Assembly (NCBI GenBank): GCA_038237225.1
Contig: JBBRYX010000019.1
Location: forward strand, 36,109 to 100,108
DNA: 64,000 nt
DNA from: DASVUC01 sp038237225
Lineage (GTDB): Bacteria; Planctomycetota; Phycisphaerae; Tepidisphaerales; Tepidisphaeraceae
Direction: 5' to 3'
The position numbers and the translations under genes are program-made. Positions 9,057 through 16,204 of this stretch are shown here, in pieces. The notes below the pieces were generated by a model that was not told where the DNA came from, did not search any database, and saw nothing but the letters and a program-made list of their open reading frames with translations. The first letter of the stretch is position 1. Each line of letters begins with the position of its first letter.

Positions 9057-9066
9057 CGAGCAACCT

Positions 9067-9282
9067 TCACTCCGCTTCCGCCCAGATACGCGCCGGCTCG
9101 CCCGGTTCCATGAACTCCACGTGGATGACGTTTGGGTTACAGCAAACTGGGCAATCTTCGACGTACTGCTGTTCACCGCCGCCGGATGAATCGAGTGGAA
9201 TGACAATCGACTCGCCGCAGGTTGGGCAAACGTAGCGGCCTTCGTCGATCGAGCGTCGGCGTTTGCGTTTGGGACGTTTCAT
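9067..9282 (-). CDS. CPXCG-motif cysteine-rich small protein
   Basis: The 71-residue protein has a very basic N-terminus (KRPKRKRRRS) and two zinc-knuckle pairs, CPTCG at residues 19-23 and CPVC at 44-47. A DVEF/HVEF-like strand and an acidic C-terminus follow. This matches the short CPXCG family, probably a one-zinc treble-clef-like domain. Function is not established. It lies 10 bp upstream of the BaiN-like flavoprotein gene and is divergent from the hypothetical gene at 9360, so the 9283-9359 region probably carries promoters for both directions. Confidence 0.85.
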   Translation of the reverse strand: MKRPKRKRRRSIDEGRYVCPTCGESIVIPLDSSGGGEQQYVEDCPVCCNPNVIHVEFMEPGEPARIWAEAE

Positions 9283-9359
9283 GTTCTCCTGTATACGGTG
9301 GAATTGCGCGGCGGTGGAGTAGGGGCAGAAGGCGCATTCCAGTTTTATGGAGTATTACC

Positions 9360-9773
9360 ATGGCGTTGGCGGTCGTTATCACACTTGAGCGAGAGTTGCC
9401 GGAGTCCGCTGCGTATACGAAGGTGGGATCGGGGAAGGCGCTGGCTCGCGAGACGGATCGGCTGGACGGCGCCGCGCGGCGTCGCAGCGTAACATCGATA
9501 ACATCGCTGCTTTCAGAGAGCCAGGCGGTGCTGATCGCGCAGCTTCAGGCGGATGGGTTTGATCCGTCGAAAATGAGGCTTCCGCCGGAGCAGTGGTTCC
9601 CGGCCGCGGAGGGACTGAAGACGGTTCGAGCGTTGATCGAGCAGGTGACGGCAAATCTCAACGACTTCAAGCAGCCGAACCCGATCCTCCGCGACCTGAA
9701 GGCGGTCGATGCGCTGCTGACGGCGGCAGACGCGGCGGGCGTGCGCTTTCATTTCACCAGGAAAGAGCTGTAA
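9360..9773 (+). CDS. Conserved-looking hypothetical protein (137 aa)
   Basis: I do not recognise this protein. From the ATG at 9360 it is 137 residues. An N-terminal mixed segment (MALAVVITLERELPES) is followed by a basic stretch around residue 40 and a predicted helical C-terminal half containing RLPPEQWFPAAEGLKTVRAL and a regular ILRDLKAVDALLTAADAAG helix. No signal peptide or membrane segment is seen. The regular spacing of hydrophobics in the last 80 residues and codon use like its neighbours argue that it is real. It lies 62 bp upstream of yajQ on the same strand, and a near-tandem 16-base sequence (GTAAGACTTCGACACT-like) follows its stop. Confidence 0.6.
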   Translation: MALAVVITLERELPESAAYTKVGSGKALARETDRLDGAARRRSVTSITSLLSESQAVLIAQLQADGFDPSKMRLPPEQWFPAAEGLKTVRALIEQVTANLNDFKQPNPILRDLKAVDALLTAADAAGVRFHFTRKEL

Positions 9774-9835
9774 GACTTCGACACTGTAAGACTTCAACCT
9801 TGACAAGGCGCCGCGGTCGCCGCACAACTCGACAC

Positions 9836-10330
9836 ATGGCAGATTCATCCTTCGATATCGTTTCCGAGATCAACCTTCAGGAGATGGACAACGCCGTTAA
9901 CCAGGCGCAGAAGGAGATCGGCACGCGCTACGATTTCAAGGGCACCGCCGCGACGATCGAATTTAACCGCAAGGATAAGGAGCTCACGTTCACCGCCGAC
10001 GCCGAGCAGCAGCTCGAGGCGGTGCGGAAAGTCATTGTCGAGCGAATGATCAAGCGCGGCGTCGATCCCAAATGTATGGATCCGCAGAAGATCGAACAGG
10101 CGACCCACAAGACCGTTCGGCAGAAGGTGAAGCTGAAGGATGGCATCGACAAAGACACGTCCAGGGCGATTCAGAAGCAGATCAAAGAGCTGAAGTTGAA
10201 GGTGAATGCGGCCATTCAGGGAGAGGCGCTTCGGGTCAGCAGCGGGAAGAAGGATGATCTGCAAGCCGTCATCGCACACCTTCGCGCCCATCCACCGGAG
10301 ATTCCCATCCAGTTCACGAACTACCGCTGA
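9836..10330 (+). CDS. yajQ: YajQ-family nucleotide-binding protein
   Basis: The 164-residue protein matches YajQ/XC_3703 end to end. It opens with SFDIVSEINLQEMDNAVNQA and contains RYDFKGT, the central LKDGIDKDTSRAIQKQIKE segment and the IPIQFTNYR C-terminus. YajQ is a two-domain alpha/beta protein implicated in cyclic-di-GMP binding and transcriptional effects in Xanthomonas, and in RNA or nucleotide binding elsewhere. The length is typical. The start at 9836 is fixed by the conserved N-terminus; the upstream in-frame extension overlaps the preceding gene and looks like noise. Confidence 0.95.
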   Translation: MADSSFDIVSEINLQEMDNAVNQAQKEIGTRYDFKGTAATIEFNRKDKELTFTADAEQQLEAVRKVIVERMIKRGVDPKCMDPQKIEQATHKTVRQKVKLKDGIDKDTSRAIQKQIKELKLKVNAAIQGEALRVSSGKKDDLQAVIAHLRAHPPEIPIQFTNYR

Positions 10331-10383
10331 GGCGGCAACGCCCTCTTTTTCGCGCCATATGGAGCAATTTTCACGGTATTTGC

Positions 10384-10411
10384 TTGACTCTGCGCACCCG
10401 CGTTTTATATT
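10384..10411 (+). promoter_or_regulatory. Sigma70-like promoter for the PEP-CTERM hydrolase-like gene
   Basis: TTGACT and TATATT are separated by 16 bases, 35 bases upstream of the ATG at 10447. A GGAGGG ribosome binding site follows at 10431. It is the clearest housekeeping-type promoter noticed in the window. Confidence 0.55.
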
Positions 10412-10446
10412 GAAATCTGCGGCATCTCCCGGAGGGATTACCGATT

Positions 10447-11766
10447 ATGTCGATCTCCATCTTCCGTTCCTTGACCATTCTTGCCCTTGTGGGATCTTTT
10501 GCGCGCGGTGCCGTTGAAGGGGCCAAGCAATCAGATGCTTTTGTCGACACCATTGGGATCAACACTCACGTCTGGATTCCTGAATACGTCTACGCTGATA
10601 CCAACCGCGTGGCGGATGCGCTGAAGGATATTGGCATCCGTTACGTGCGCGATCTTCCGCATGATCCCAATGCACTCAACATTCTGAGCAGTCGCGCCGG
10701 CGTGAAGATCGACGTGATCGTTCAGAACTTCGATCGCGACGGCAATAACATCCTCGACATCACCAGCGTCAACGCGGTGATGAACCGCGTCCGTGCGATC
10801 AATTCGATCCAGTACCTCGAGGGGCCGAACGAGCCCGAGCAGCACGAGGATCCGGACTGGCGCGACAAGCTCGTGGCCTTCCAGACAGCCACCTACGATG
10901 CAGCGAAGGCGGATCCGCTCCTTCTGAACAAGCCATTTCTGGCGCCGTCGGTTGGTTTCCCGAATCTGGTCCCCGAGTTGGCGAATAAGGTCGATCGCGG
11001 AAACACTCACTCGTATCCGTACGGATTTCAGCCAACCAATAATCTTGCCAGCGGCATCGCCCGCGGCGCTCAACTAGCCAACGGCGGCGGCGTAATTGCA
11101 TCCGAAACCGGATACCGCAACGACACCGTCCACTACAACCAGTACAACTCGCCGGTTTCCGAGCAGGCATCGGGACGGTATCTTCCCCGCCTTTTCCTGG
11201 ACTACTTCAACGCGGGCGTTGAGAAAACGTTCTCGTACGAGCTGATGGATTCGAAGCCGGATCCGAATTTTTTGAATGGCTTTCCCCACTGGGGAATTCT
11301 CCATTCCGACTTCACTTATAAGCCGGCCGCCACCGCGATTAAGAACCTGATCGATATCCTTGAAGATCCGGGCGCTGGTTTCACCCCGGATGCGCTGAAC
11401 TTCACGCTCACAACGCTCAGCGGCGATCCTTCGATGATTCATCACACGCTTTTGCAGAAGCGTGATGGCACCTTTTATCTTGCAATCTGGCAGGATGGCT
11501 TGAGCTACGATCCGGTTGCCGCAGCGGATCTGAACCCGGCATCGCAGCTGGTATCGCTGTCCCTCCCTCAGGATTTTTACGGCGGGATCTTCCAGCCTAA
11601 CTTGTCGGTGGATCGGGTCCACACGTTCGGGCTGACTTCACAAATGAATCTGAACATTTCGGACCAGGTGACGATCGTGCAACTCGCATCCGTCCCGGAA
11701 CCCGCGGCCGCGTTGACGCTCCTGCTCGGGGGCATGAGCCTCATGGTGCGTCGACGGCGCCGGTAA
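10447..11766 (+). CDS. PEP-CTERM protein with clan-A glycoside-hydrolase-like barrel
   Basis: The 439-residue protein has a signal peptide (about residues 1-22) and a catalytic-looking domain. YLEGPNEPE (residues 123-131) places Glu129 in the NEP position of clan-A glycosidase acid/bases. VIASETG (residues 216-222) places Glu220 as a candidate nucleophile at the expected distance. The C-terminus is a PEP-CTERM sorting signal: VPEPAA, a 16-residue hydrophobic helix and RRRRR. Such signals send proteins through an exosortase to the cell surface or matrix; no exosortase is in the window. The likely role is polysaccharide cleavage outside the cell, but the substrate and family number cannot be assigned by eye. 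A strong promoter lies directly upstream. Confidence 0.82.
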   Translation: MSISIFRSLTILALVGSFARGAVEGAKQSDAFVDTIGINTHVWIPEYVYADTNRVADALKDIGIRYVRDLPHDPNALNILSSRAGVKIDVIVQNFDRDGNNILDITSVNAVMNRVRAINSIQYLEGPNEPEQHEDPDWRDKLVAFQTATYDAAKADPLLLNKPFLAPSVGFPNLVPELANKVDRGNTHSYPYGFQPTNNLASGIARGAQLANGGGVIASETGYRNDTVHYNQYNSPVSEQASGRYLPRLFLDYFNAGVEKTFSYELMDSKPDPNFLNGFPHWGILHSDFTYKPAATAIKNLIDILEDPGAGFTPDALNFTLTTLSGDPSMIHHTLLQKRDGTFYLAIWQDGLSYDPVAAADLNPASQLVSLSLPQDFYGGIFQPNLSVDRVHTFGLTSQMNLNISDQVTIVQLASVPEPAAALTLLLGGMSLMVRRRRR

Positions 11767-11833
11767 GCGTATTCGTCTGCAAAGACTGCGGATTAACGAG
11801 GGTGGCCCGCCTCGCAGGGTCTTGCGCGAAAAA

Positions 11834-11867
11834 CGGAGAGGAGGGGACACGGATGGAACTTTTCCTG
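11834..11867. repeat. Dispersed 34-bp repeat, copy 1
   Basis: A 34-base sequence starting CGGAGAGGAGGG and ending GAACTTTTCCTG is repeated at 60527-60560 with three mismatches. Both copies are intergenic, just outside accessory genes, and both could encode GEEGTR(M/L)ELFL in one frame. It may be the end of a lost mobile element; no transposase is nearby. Confidence 0.6.
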
Positions 11868-12039
11868 GCGGGCGTCGCCGAAAACGCCCAGGCGCTTGGC
11901 CTGCTAATAGCATTGAAGTACATGCGACAATTCGTGGCGCCACGATCCAAAGTGCTGTCGATGTTCGCAGCACGTCAATTTGTGGTCGGGTTCGCAAGCG
12001 ATTTGCGGTGTTCGTCATCGAAACACACGGGAGGAGATC

Positions 12040-14298
12040 ATGATTTACTTGTGGAAGGGCGGACCCATTCTCACGCTCCGATGGATCGGTCTGGCCGTCG
12101 CGCTATTCACTTCTGCAACGCTTGCGCGCGAAATTGGCGTAGACCTTTCTCACTTTCAAGGTGAGAGCGGAATGCCCCAGGCCAATTGGGACCAACTGGC
12201 AGGTGAGGGCAGAACCTTTGCGTACATTAAGGCGACGGAGGGTCTAAACCCGCCGGGGAACATTGATCCCGCCTGGCCAACAAATATTTCGCGTGCCGCC
12301 ACCTCGGGAATTCTAGCTGGCGTGTATCACTTCGCGCGTCCCGTGTTGATGATAACAGCCGGCTGTCATACGATGGGCACCGCGCCTGCGCGCAGGCTCG
12401 CGACCGCTGCCACGCACCACGCCGAACAACTCGCGCCGGGACAGATGCCTTATTTCGATGCGGTCAATGACCCGCTTGAAGGATTCAACCGTGTCTCCTG
12501 GGGCTTCAACGAGTTGCTCTTTCGCGGGGTCATCTATCCGCTGAGCCTGGGCTACAATACGGTCGCGCCCAAACCGGTTCGCACCGCCATCGCCAACATC
12601 GGCCATAACCTGAGTTTTCCGGTGCGGCTGGTGAACAATGCCTTGCAGCGAAAGTGGCCCGGCGCTTGGGAGGAGACCAAGCGTTTTGGCGTCAACTCCA
12701 CCGTGGGCATCGGCGGTATTTTCGATCCCGCCACCAAGTGGAAGATCGGTCAATCCAATGAAGATTTCGGGCAGACGCTGGGTCGTTGGGGTAATGGCCC
12801 GGGCTTCTACCTGATGATTCCGCTGATCGGCCCGAGCAATGGCCGCGATGCGATCGGCAGCATTGTGGATTGGCCGCTCGATATCTGTTCCTGGATCGGC
12901 TTTGCGTATTCGGATCAGTTCTGGCCCAGAACCCTCCGCCCAGGGTTCACGCTCAACAACATCAGCGGCTATGCACGGGACATCAAACGCCAGCTCGATT
13001 CCATGGTGGATCCCTACCAGGCGCTGCGCACGCTCTATTCCCTCAACCGCGAACGGCTGATCATCGACTACCTGCCCAGCGCGGCCGGCAGCGGGGGCGC
13101 AGAATCACCGCCCGATCCCACCCTCGGAGCCGTCCTCTTCAAGCCCCTCACCAAAGACTTTGCCAACAAGGCCGTCACGCGCAAGGTCTTCATCCCGGCG
13201 ACGGGAAAGAAGCTCCCTTATTCATGCTGGATGCAGAAAACCCCGGCCCCGCTGGTGTGCTACATCCCCGGCTTGGGCTCCTACCGGCTCGATCGCTCCG
13301 CGCTGGCTTATGCGGACCTGCTCTACCGGCATGGGTACTCGGTGGTAGCCATCTCCAATCCGTTCCAGAAAGAATTCATGGAGAACGGCTCGACGATGGC
13401 CGTCCCCGGCTACGGTCCGGCGGATTGCGATGACGTGGAAAACGATCTCAAATTGATTATGGCGGACGTGCGGCAGTGGCAAGCGCGCGAGCGCAGGTTT
13501 TTGGGGAGGGGCTCAGGTGACGGCATCACGGGAGTAAGTCTGACCGGTGTCTCGCAGGGCGGCTACTTCACGCTCACGATCGCCGCGCGCGAAGCTGCGG
13601 GGAAACTCGACGATTTGAACTTCGATCGCTACGTCGCGGTGAACCCGCCCGTGAGCCTGACACACTCCCTGGAGAAGCTCGATGCTCTGTTCAACGCCCC
13701 GCTGAACTGGCCGCCCGATCAACGCCGCCAGCGCATGAAGGAGGCCATCTACAAAGCACTCTACCTCGCGCAGAACGGCCTCGATGCTTCGGGCAACATC
13801 CCGCTCAACGCGGAAGAGTCGAGGTTCCTCATAGGCCTGGTGTTCCGCTACACGCTCATGAACGCCATCGAGGACAGCCAACGCCGTCACAACCTCGGCG
13901 TGCTCAAAGTGAACCCCAACTCATTCGTCCGCCAGGAACTTTATCGCGAGATCCGCCAGATCTCGTATGTGAAGTACATGAACCGTTTCGTGGCTCCGTA
14001 TTTAATCAAGACCGGCCGCGTCAACAATGATCAAGCGGATTCCTTTGCGATGTTCGCCGCCGCTGATCTGAGTGAGAGTACGAAGTTACTGAAGAACAAT
14101 CCCAAGGTTCGAGTTCAAATCAACGAAGACGATTTTCTTCTGGACCCCTCCGACATCGCTTGGTTTCGCGCGACGTTAGGCAAGAACCTCACGGTCTACC
14201 CTTTGGGCGGCCACCTCGGAAACCTGCATATTCCCGCCGTGCAGAAAGCGCTAATACGCATGTTTCCGCTTGCGGTACCACAGACCCAACCCCAATGA
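12040..14298 (+). CDS. GH25-MlaA-alpha/beta-hydrolase chimeric protein
   Basis: The 752-residue protein joins three unrelated parts in one frame. Residues 1-29 are a signal peptide. Residues 31-101 match the first half of a GH25 lysozyme (GVDLSHFQG, FAYIKATEG, GILAGVYHFARP) and then stop before the remaining catalytic strands. At about residue 102 the sequence becomes VLMITAGCHTMG, which looks like the end of a lipoprotein signal peptide with Cys109. It continues as MlaA/VacJ (NDPLEGFNRVSWGFNELL, FGVNSTVGIGGIFDPA, GFYLMIPLIGPSNGRDA; about 138-345). Residues 410-745 form an alpha/beta hydrolase with IPGLGSYRLDRSALAY and nucleophile Ser505 in GVSQGGY. MlaA removes phospholipid from the outer leaflet; the hydrolase may act on lipid. 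I infer a deletion fused a lysozyme gene to an MlaA-hydrolase gene. A good GGGAGGAG site precedes the ATG. Confidence 0.8.
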   Translation: MIYLWKGGPILTLRWIGLAVALFTSATLAREIGVDLSHFQGESGMPQANWDQLAGEGRTFAYIKATEGLNPPGNIDPAWPTNISRAATSGILAGVYHFARPVLMITAGCHTMGTAPARRLATAATHHAEQLAPGQMPYFDAVNDPLEGFNRVSWGFNELLFRGVIYPLSLGYNTVAPKPVRTAIANIGHNLSFPVRLVNNALQRKWPGAWEETKRFGVNSTVGIGGIFDPATKWKIGQSNEDFGQTLGRWGNGPGFYLMIPLIGPSNGRDAIGSIVDWPLDICSWIGFAYSDQFWPRTLRPGFTLNNISGYARDIKRQLDSMVDPYQALRTLYSLNRERLIIDYLPSAAGSGGAESPPDPTLGAVLFKPLTKDFANKAVTRKVFIPATGKKLPYSCWMQKTPAPLVCYIPGLGSYRLDRSALAYADLLYRHGYSVVAISNPFQKEFMENGSTMAVPGYGPADCDDVENDLKLIMADVRQWQARERRFLGRGSGDGITGVSLTGVSQGGYFTLTIAAREAAGKLDDLNFDRYVAVNPPVSLTHSLEKLDALFNAPLNWPPDQRRQRMKEAIYKALYLAQNGLDASGNIPLNAEESRFLIGLVFRYTLMNAIEDSQRRHNLGVLKVNPNSFVRQELYREIRQISYVKYMNRFVAPYLIKTGRVNNDQADSFAMFAAADLSESTKLLKNNPKVRVQINEDDFLLDPSDIAWFRATLGKNLTVYPLGGHLGNLHIPAVQKALIRMFPLAVPQTQPQ

Positions 14299-14322
14299 CC
14301 ACGTGTCGACCCGCCGGCACCG

Positions 14323-14390
14323 CGCCAACCGACTTTCATTTTACCAGAACGCCCGACGCGGGGCCGGTCCATTGCAGCGTGTGGTTATGC
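14323..14390 (-). repeat. attC-like site A (68 bp), downstream of the GNAT cassette
   Basis: Read on the minus strand the site runs from GCATAAC through TGCAATGGACC to GTTGGCG. The TAA of the GNAT gene lies inside the first heptamer, as is common in integron cassettes. The TGCA..GGACC block and both ends fall at the same offsets as in the 68-bp sites at 15014 and 15654. Pairing between its two ends is poor, so it may be decayed. Confidence 0.5.
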
Positions 14391-15011
14391 CGCCGGCAAG
14401 GGCCGCTCGTAGCCGCTTTCAAGCAATGGTGAGCCAGGGCTCACCGGTCGGCTCTCGCCCGTGGGATTGAAACCGAGCGCTTGGTAGAATCGGGCTGCGC
14501 CCGGATTGGTGTCATCGACCCAGAGCAGCAGGCGGTTCGCACCCTCTGGCGCGAGGCCGAGTGGACGCGCGAGGGTGTCATCGACCCAGAGCAGCAGGCG
14601 GTTCGCACCCGTGCTTGCAGCCCACCTGCACGTCTCGCGCACCAGTTTTTGCCCGAGCCCCTTCCGGCGATGCCGAGGGTCCACCCAGACGCCACTCATT
14701 TTAGCGAGCCCGGGAACCTTGAAGGACAGGTAACCGAGTGCCTTGGCACAGGCCGTCTCCCCATTCAGGATGAAATAGCCGACGCACCGGTCGCGCCACG
14801 CTTCGACGTCGCCCGCGCATTCTGCGGCAAGTTCGTCCCACTGCGCGTCCGGGCGTTTTCGCTCCTCCTCGAGCGTCTCGGGCCCACCGAACGCGTACGG
14901 TGCCTCTTCGACCGAGCGCAGCGTAAGTTCCTTCAGAAGTGGCCCGTCTCCGGCTTTGACCGTGCGTAGTTGCATAGGCGGGATAACGTAATGCCGATCA
15001 GCGGCCAACAT
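14385..15011 (-). CDS. GNAT-family N-acetyltransferase with internal duplication
   Basis: This 208-residue protein has the GNAT fold order. A first strand and helix begin MQLRTVKAGDGPLLKEL. Strand four reads MSGVWVDPRHRRKGLGQKLV, whose RRKGLG loop binds acetyl-CoA pyrophosphate, and the final NPGAARFYQALGF helix is typical. Uniquely, the strand GANRLLLWVDDT occurs twice, 22 residues apart, because of a 66-bp in-frame near-tandem duplication. The extra linker LARPLGLAPE may be a worn copy of the ARFYQALGF-NPTG end. The substrate is unknown. The gene lies between attC-like sites B and A, its stop falls within site A, and its ATG is in a 10-bp inverted repeat, all consistent with an integron-type cassette. 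An alternative start at MQLRTV (residue 13) is possible. Confidence 0.85.
   Translation of the reverse strand: MLAADRHYVIPPMQLRTVKAGDGPLLKELTLRSVEEAPYAFGGPETLEEERKRPDAQWDELAAECAGDVEAWRDRCVGYFILNGETACAKALGYLSFKVPGLAKMSGVWVDPRHRRKGLGQKLVRETCRWAASTGANRLLLWVDDTLARPLGLAPEGANRLLLWVDDTNPGAARFYQALGFNPTGESRPVSPGSPLLESGYERPLPAA
14508..14610. repeat. Direct repeat of 37 bp with 66-bp period inside the GNAT gene
   Basis: The bases at 14508-14544 are repeated exactly at 14574-14610. The 66-base period keeps the reading frame and duplicates the GANRLLLWVDDT strand. Exact identity over 37 bases suggests a recent event or a selected variable unit. Confidence 0.85.
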
Positions 15012-15013
15012 GG

Positions 15014-15081
15014 CCGTTGCGACCTTTCATTTTACCACGCCCATTGATGCCATGTTGGTCCGCTGCATCGGCGGGTTTTGC
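15014..15081 (-). repeat. attC-like site B (68 bp)
   Basis: On the minus strand the site begins GCAAAAC and has TGCAGCGGACC at the same offset as sites A and C. It shares GGTAAAATGAAAG with site A. Its distal heptamer (GCAACGG) lacks the GTT of a good recombination core. The site also contains the last codons of the zinc-ribbon gene. Confidence 0.45.
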
Positions 15082-15637
15082 GGCGGTCGCGGTGCAGCTT
15101 GCGGACCGTCCCGCACTCCGGACATCGCTCCGGCGTGGCCCGCATGTCATACCCGCACGAGGAGCACAGGCCACGTTGATGTTGTTTCTGGTGTCGGTGC
15201 GCCTTCCATCCCCATGCGATGGGCAGTATTGCGAACAGCAGTGCAAGAACATCGTTGTAACCAAAGAATGAATAGTAAGAATAGCTGCTGGAGTGATTGT
15301 GATGGAACTCAACTCCGATCACTGCGATCCCCCAATGTTCTGCGGTGCTCGCGTAATGGAATCTGAGAACCGGTGGCAGGTCGTTGCTCTTCTCGGCAGG
15401 CTGAGTGTTAAGCCTCCACGCAACGCCTTCGATTCGCTGACCACCCGCACGATGACCTACGAAGAATCTGAAACGACCCTGCTCAACTGAAATCACGTAG
15501 TCCGTCAAGTACATTGTTGGTCCCGCAGACCGGCTCAGGGTCATCGCCCACCAGTAGCTCACCACCCACAGCACCACCGTCGCCACGCACAGCAGCCGTG
15601 ACACGAACGTCGCGAGGTTGAACAGTCGACGTTTCAT
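15032..15637 (-). CDS. Membrane protein with C-terminal CGYD zinc ribbon
   Basis: The 201-residue protein has an N-terminal transmembrane helix (about residues 13-31), an extracytoplasmic beta-rich middle with many aromatic residues, a second helix (about 128-143, LALLFAILPIAWGW) and a zinc ribbon. The ribbon is CSSCGYDMRATPERCPECG (about 158-176), a pattern very common in Planctomycetota membrane proteins. The function of this ribbon is not known. The final 15 or so residues are read through the attC-like site B, which suggests the original stop was lost or that the cassette captured a truncated gene. The ATG is 17 bp after the right core of attC-like site C. Confidence 0.75.
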   Translation of the reverse strand: MKRRLFNLATFVSRLLCVATVVLWVVSYWWAMTLSRSAGPTMYLTDYVISVEQGRFRFFVGHRAGGQRIEGVAWRLNTQPAEKSNDLPPVLRFHYASTAEHWGIAVIGVEFHHNHSSSYSYYSFFGYNDVLALLFAILPIAWGWKAHRHQKQHQRGLCSSCGYDMRATPERCPECGTVRKLHRDRRKTRRCSGPTWHQWAW

Positions 15638-15653
15638 CGTCGCAGCGTCCGCC

Positions 15654-15721
15654 GCATAACGGACCCGACGTTCACGAAGACCGCGGCGCCCCGCCCGGTC
15701 CGCTGCAATGTCTGGGTATGC
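15654..15721 (-). repeat. attC-like site C (68 bp)
   Basis: This is the best of the three sites. On the minus strand it runs GCATACC, TGCAGCGGACC, a variable centre, GGTCCG and GTTATGC. GCATA/TATGC and CGGACC/GGTCCG can pair, giving the imperfect hairpin expected of a folded attC bottom strand. It lies between the stop of the 125-residue gene and the ATG of the zinc-ribbon gene. Confidence 0.55.
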
Positions 15722-15730
15722 ACTCCGCCG

Positions 15731-16108
15731 TCAGCCGCAGAGGGCCCCTAAGAACTCCTTGAGGCTTCGCCTCTCGCGCACGAGGCTCGCCGCGACCGCA
15801 TACGGGTCGAAGTCTCGGTACACATCCTGAGACGCGTCCACCGGAAGGCGAAGCAGGATGCGTTTCTCCACGATGTAGCGAACCGCGGAATGTCCTTCGA
15901 TCAGGTACTCGCAGATGAAGGCTGCTACGCGCGCCACCACGTACCAGACATCGTCTTCGCCGATCTGCTGCGCGTCGAGCCAATCGCTGAACCTGTCCCG
16001 CAGTTGCACGTCAGCAATGGGCTGACCCGGGCGATAGATGCCGATTTCGTCGAGGAACTCCGCCAGCATCGGCCGGGACTCATCGATGACTTGGTGCGGA
16101 TTGGCCAT
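15731..16108 (-). CDS. Hypothetical protein in the first cassette (125 aa)
   Basis: I do not recognise this protein. It is acidic, largely helical, has no signal peptide or membrane segment, and contains the regular pattern MLAEFLDEIGIYRPGQPIADVQLRDRF followed by WYVVARVAAFICEYL. An N-terminal MANPHQVIDESR is plausible as a true start, six bases after the GTTATGCACTCC sequence. The stop lies ten bases before attC-like site C. Small orphan proteins of this kind are typical integron cassette cargo, including toxin-antitoxin partners and acetyltransferases, but no partner gene is visible in its cassette. Confidence 0.65.
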   Translation of the reverse strand: MANPHQVIDESRPMLAEFLDEIGIYRPGQPIADVQLRDRFSDWLDAQQIGEDDVWYVVARVAAFICEYLIEGHSAVRYIVEKRILLRLPVDASQDVYRDFDPYAVAASLVRERRSLKEFLGALCG

Positions 16109-16114
16109 AGGAGT

Positions 16115-16121
16115 GCATAAC
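16115..16121 (-). other. Isolated GTTATGC core at the head of the cassette array
   Basis: GTTATGC on the minus strand repeats the core of attC-like site C just upstream of the first cassette gene. No 68-bp site extends beyond it on the far side: the bases at the corresponding offsets do not match. It may mark an attI-like or rearranged boundary. Seven bases alone could be chance. Confidence 0.35.
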
Positions 16122-16204
16122 TATGATTGACCAAGAAGGGGGAAATTGGCCAAGGTTGGTAGTGGTCTTTTTGAGACTGTGAGAGCCGACGACATGGCTG
16201 CAGA

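Noticed and set aside
16115..16204. A fourth attC-like site upstream of the first cassette
   Set aside because: Only the GTTATGC heptamer is present; bases at the offsets of the conserved block and far heptamer do not match.
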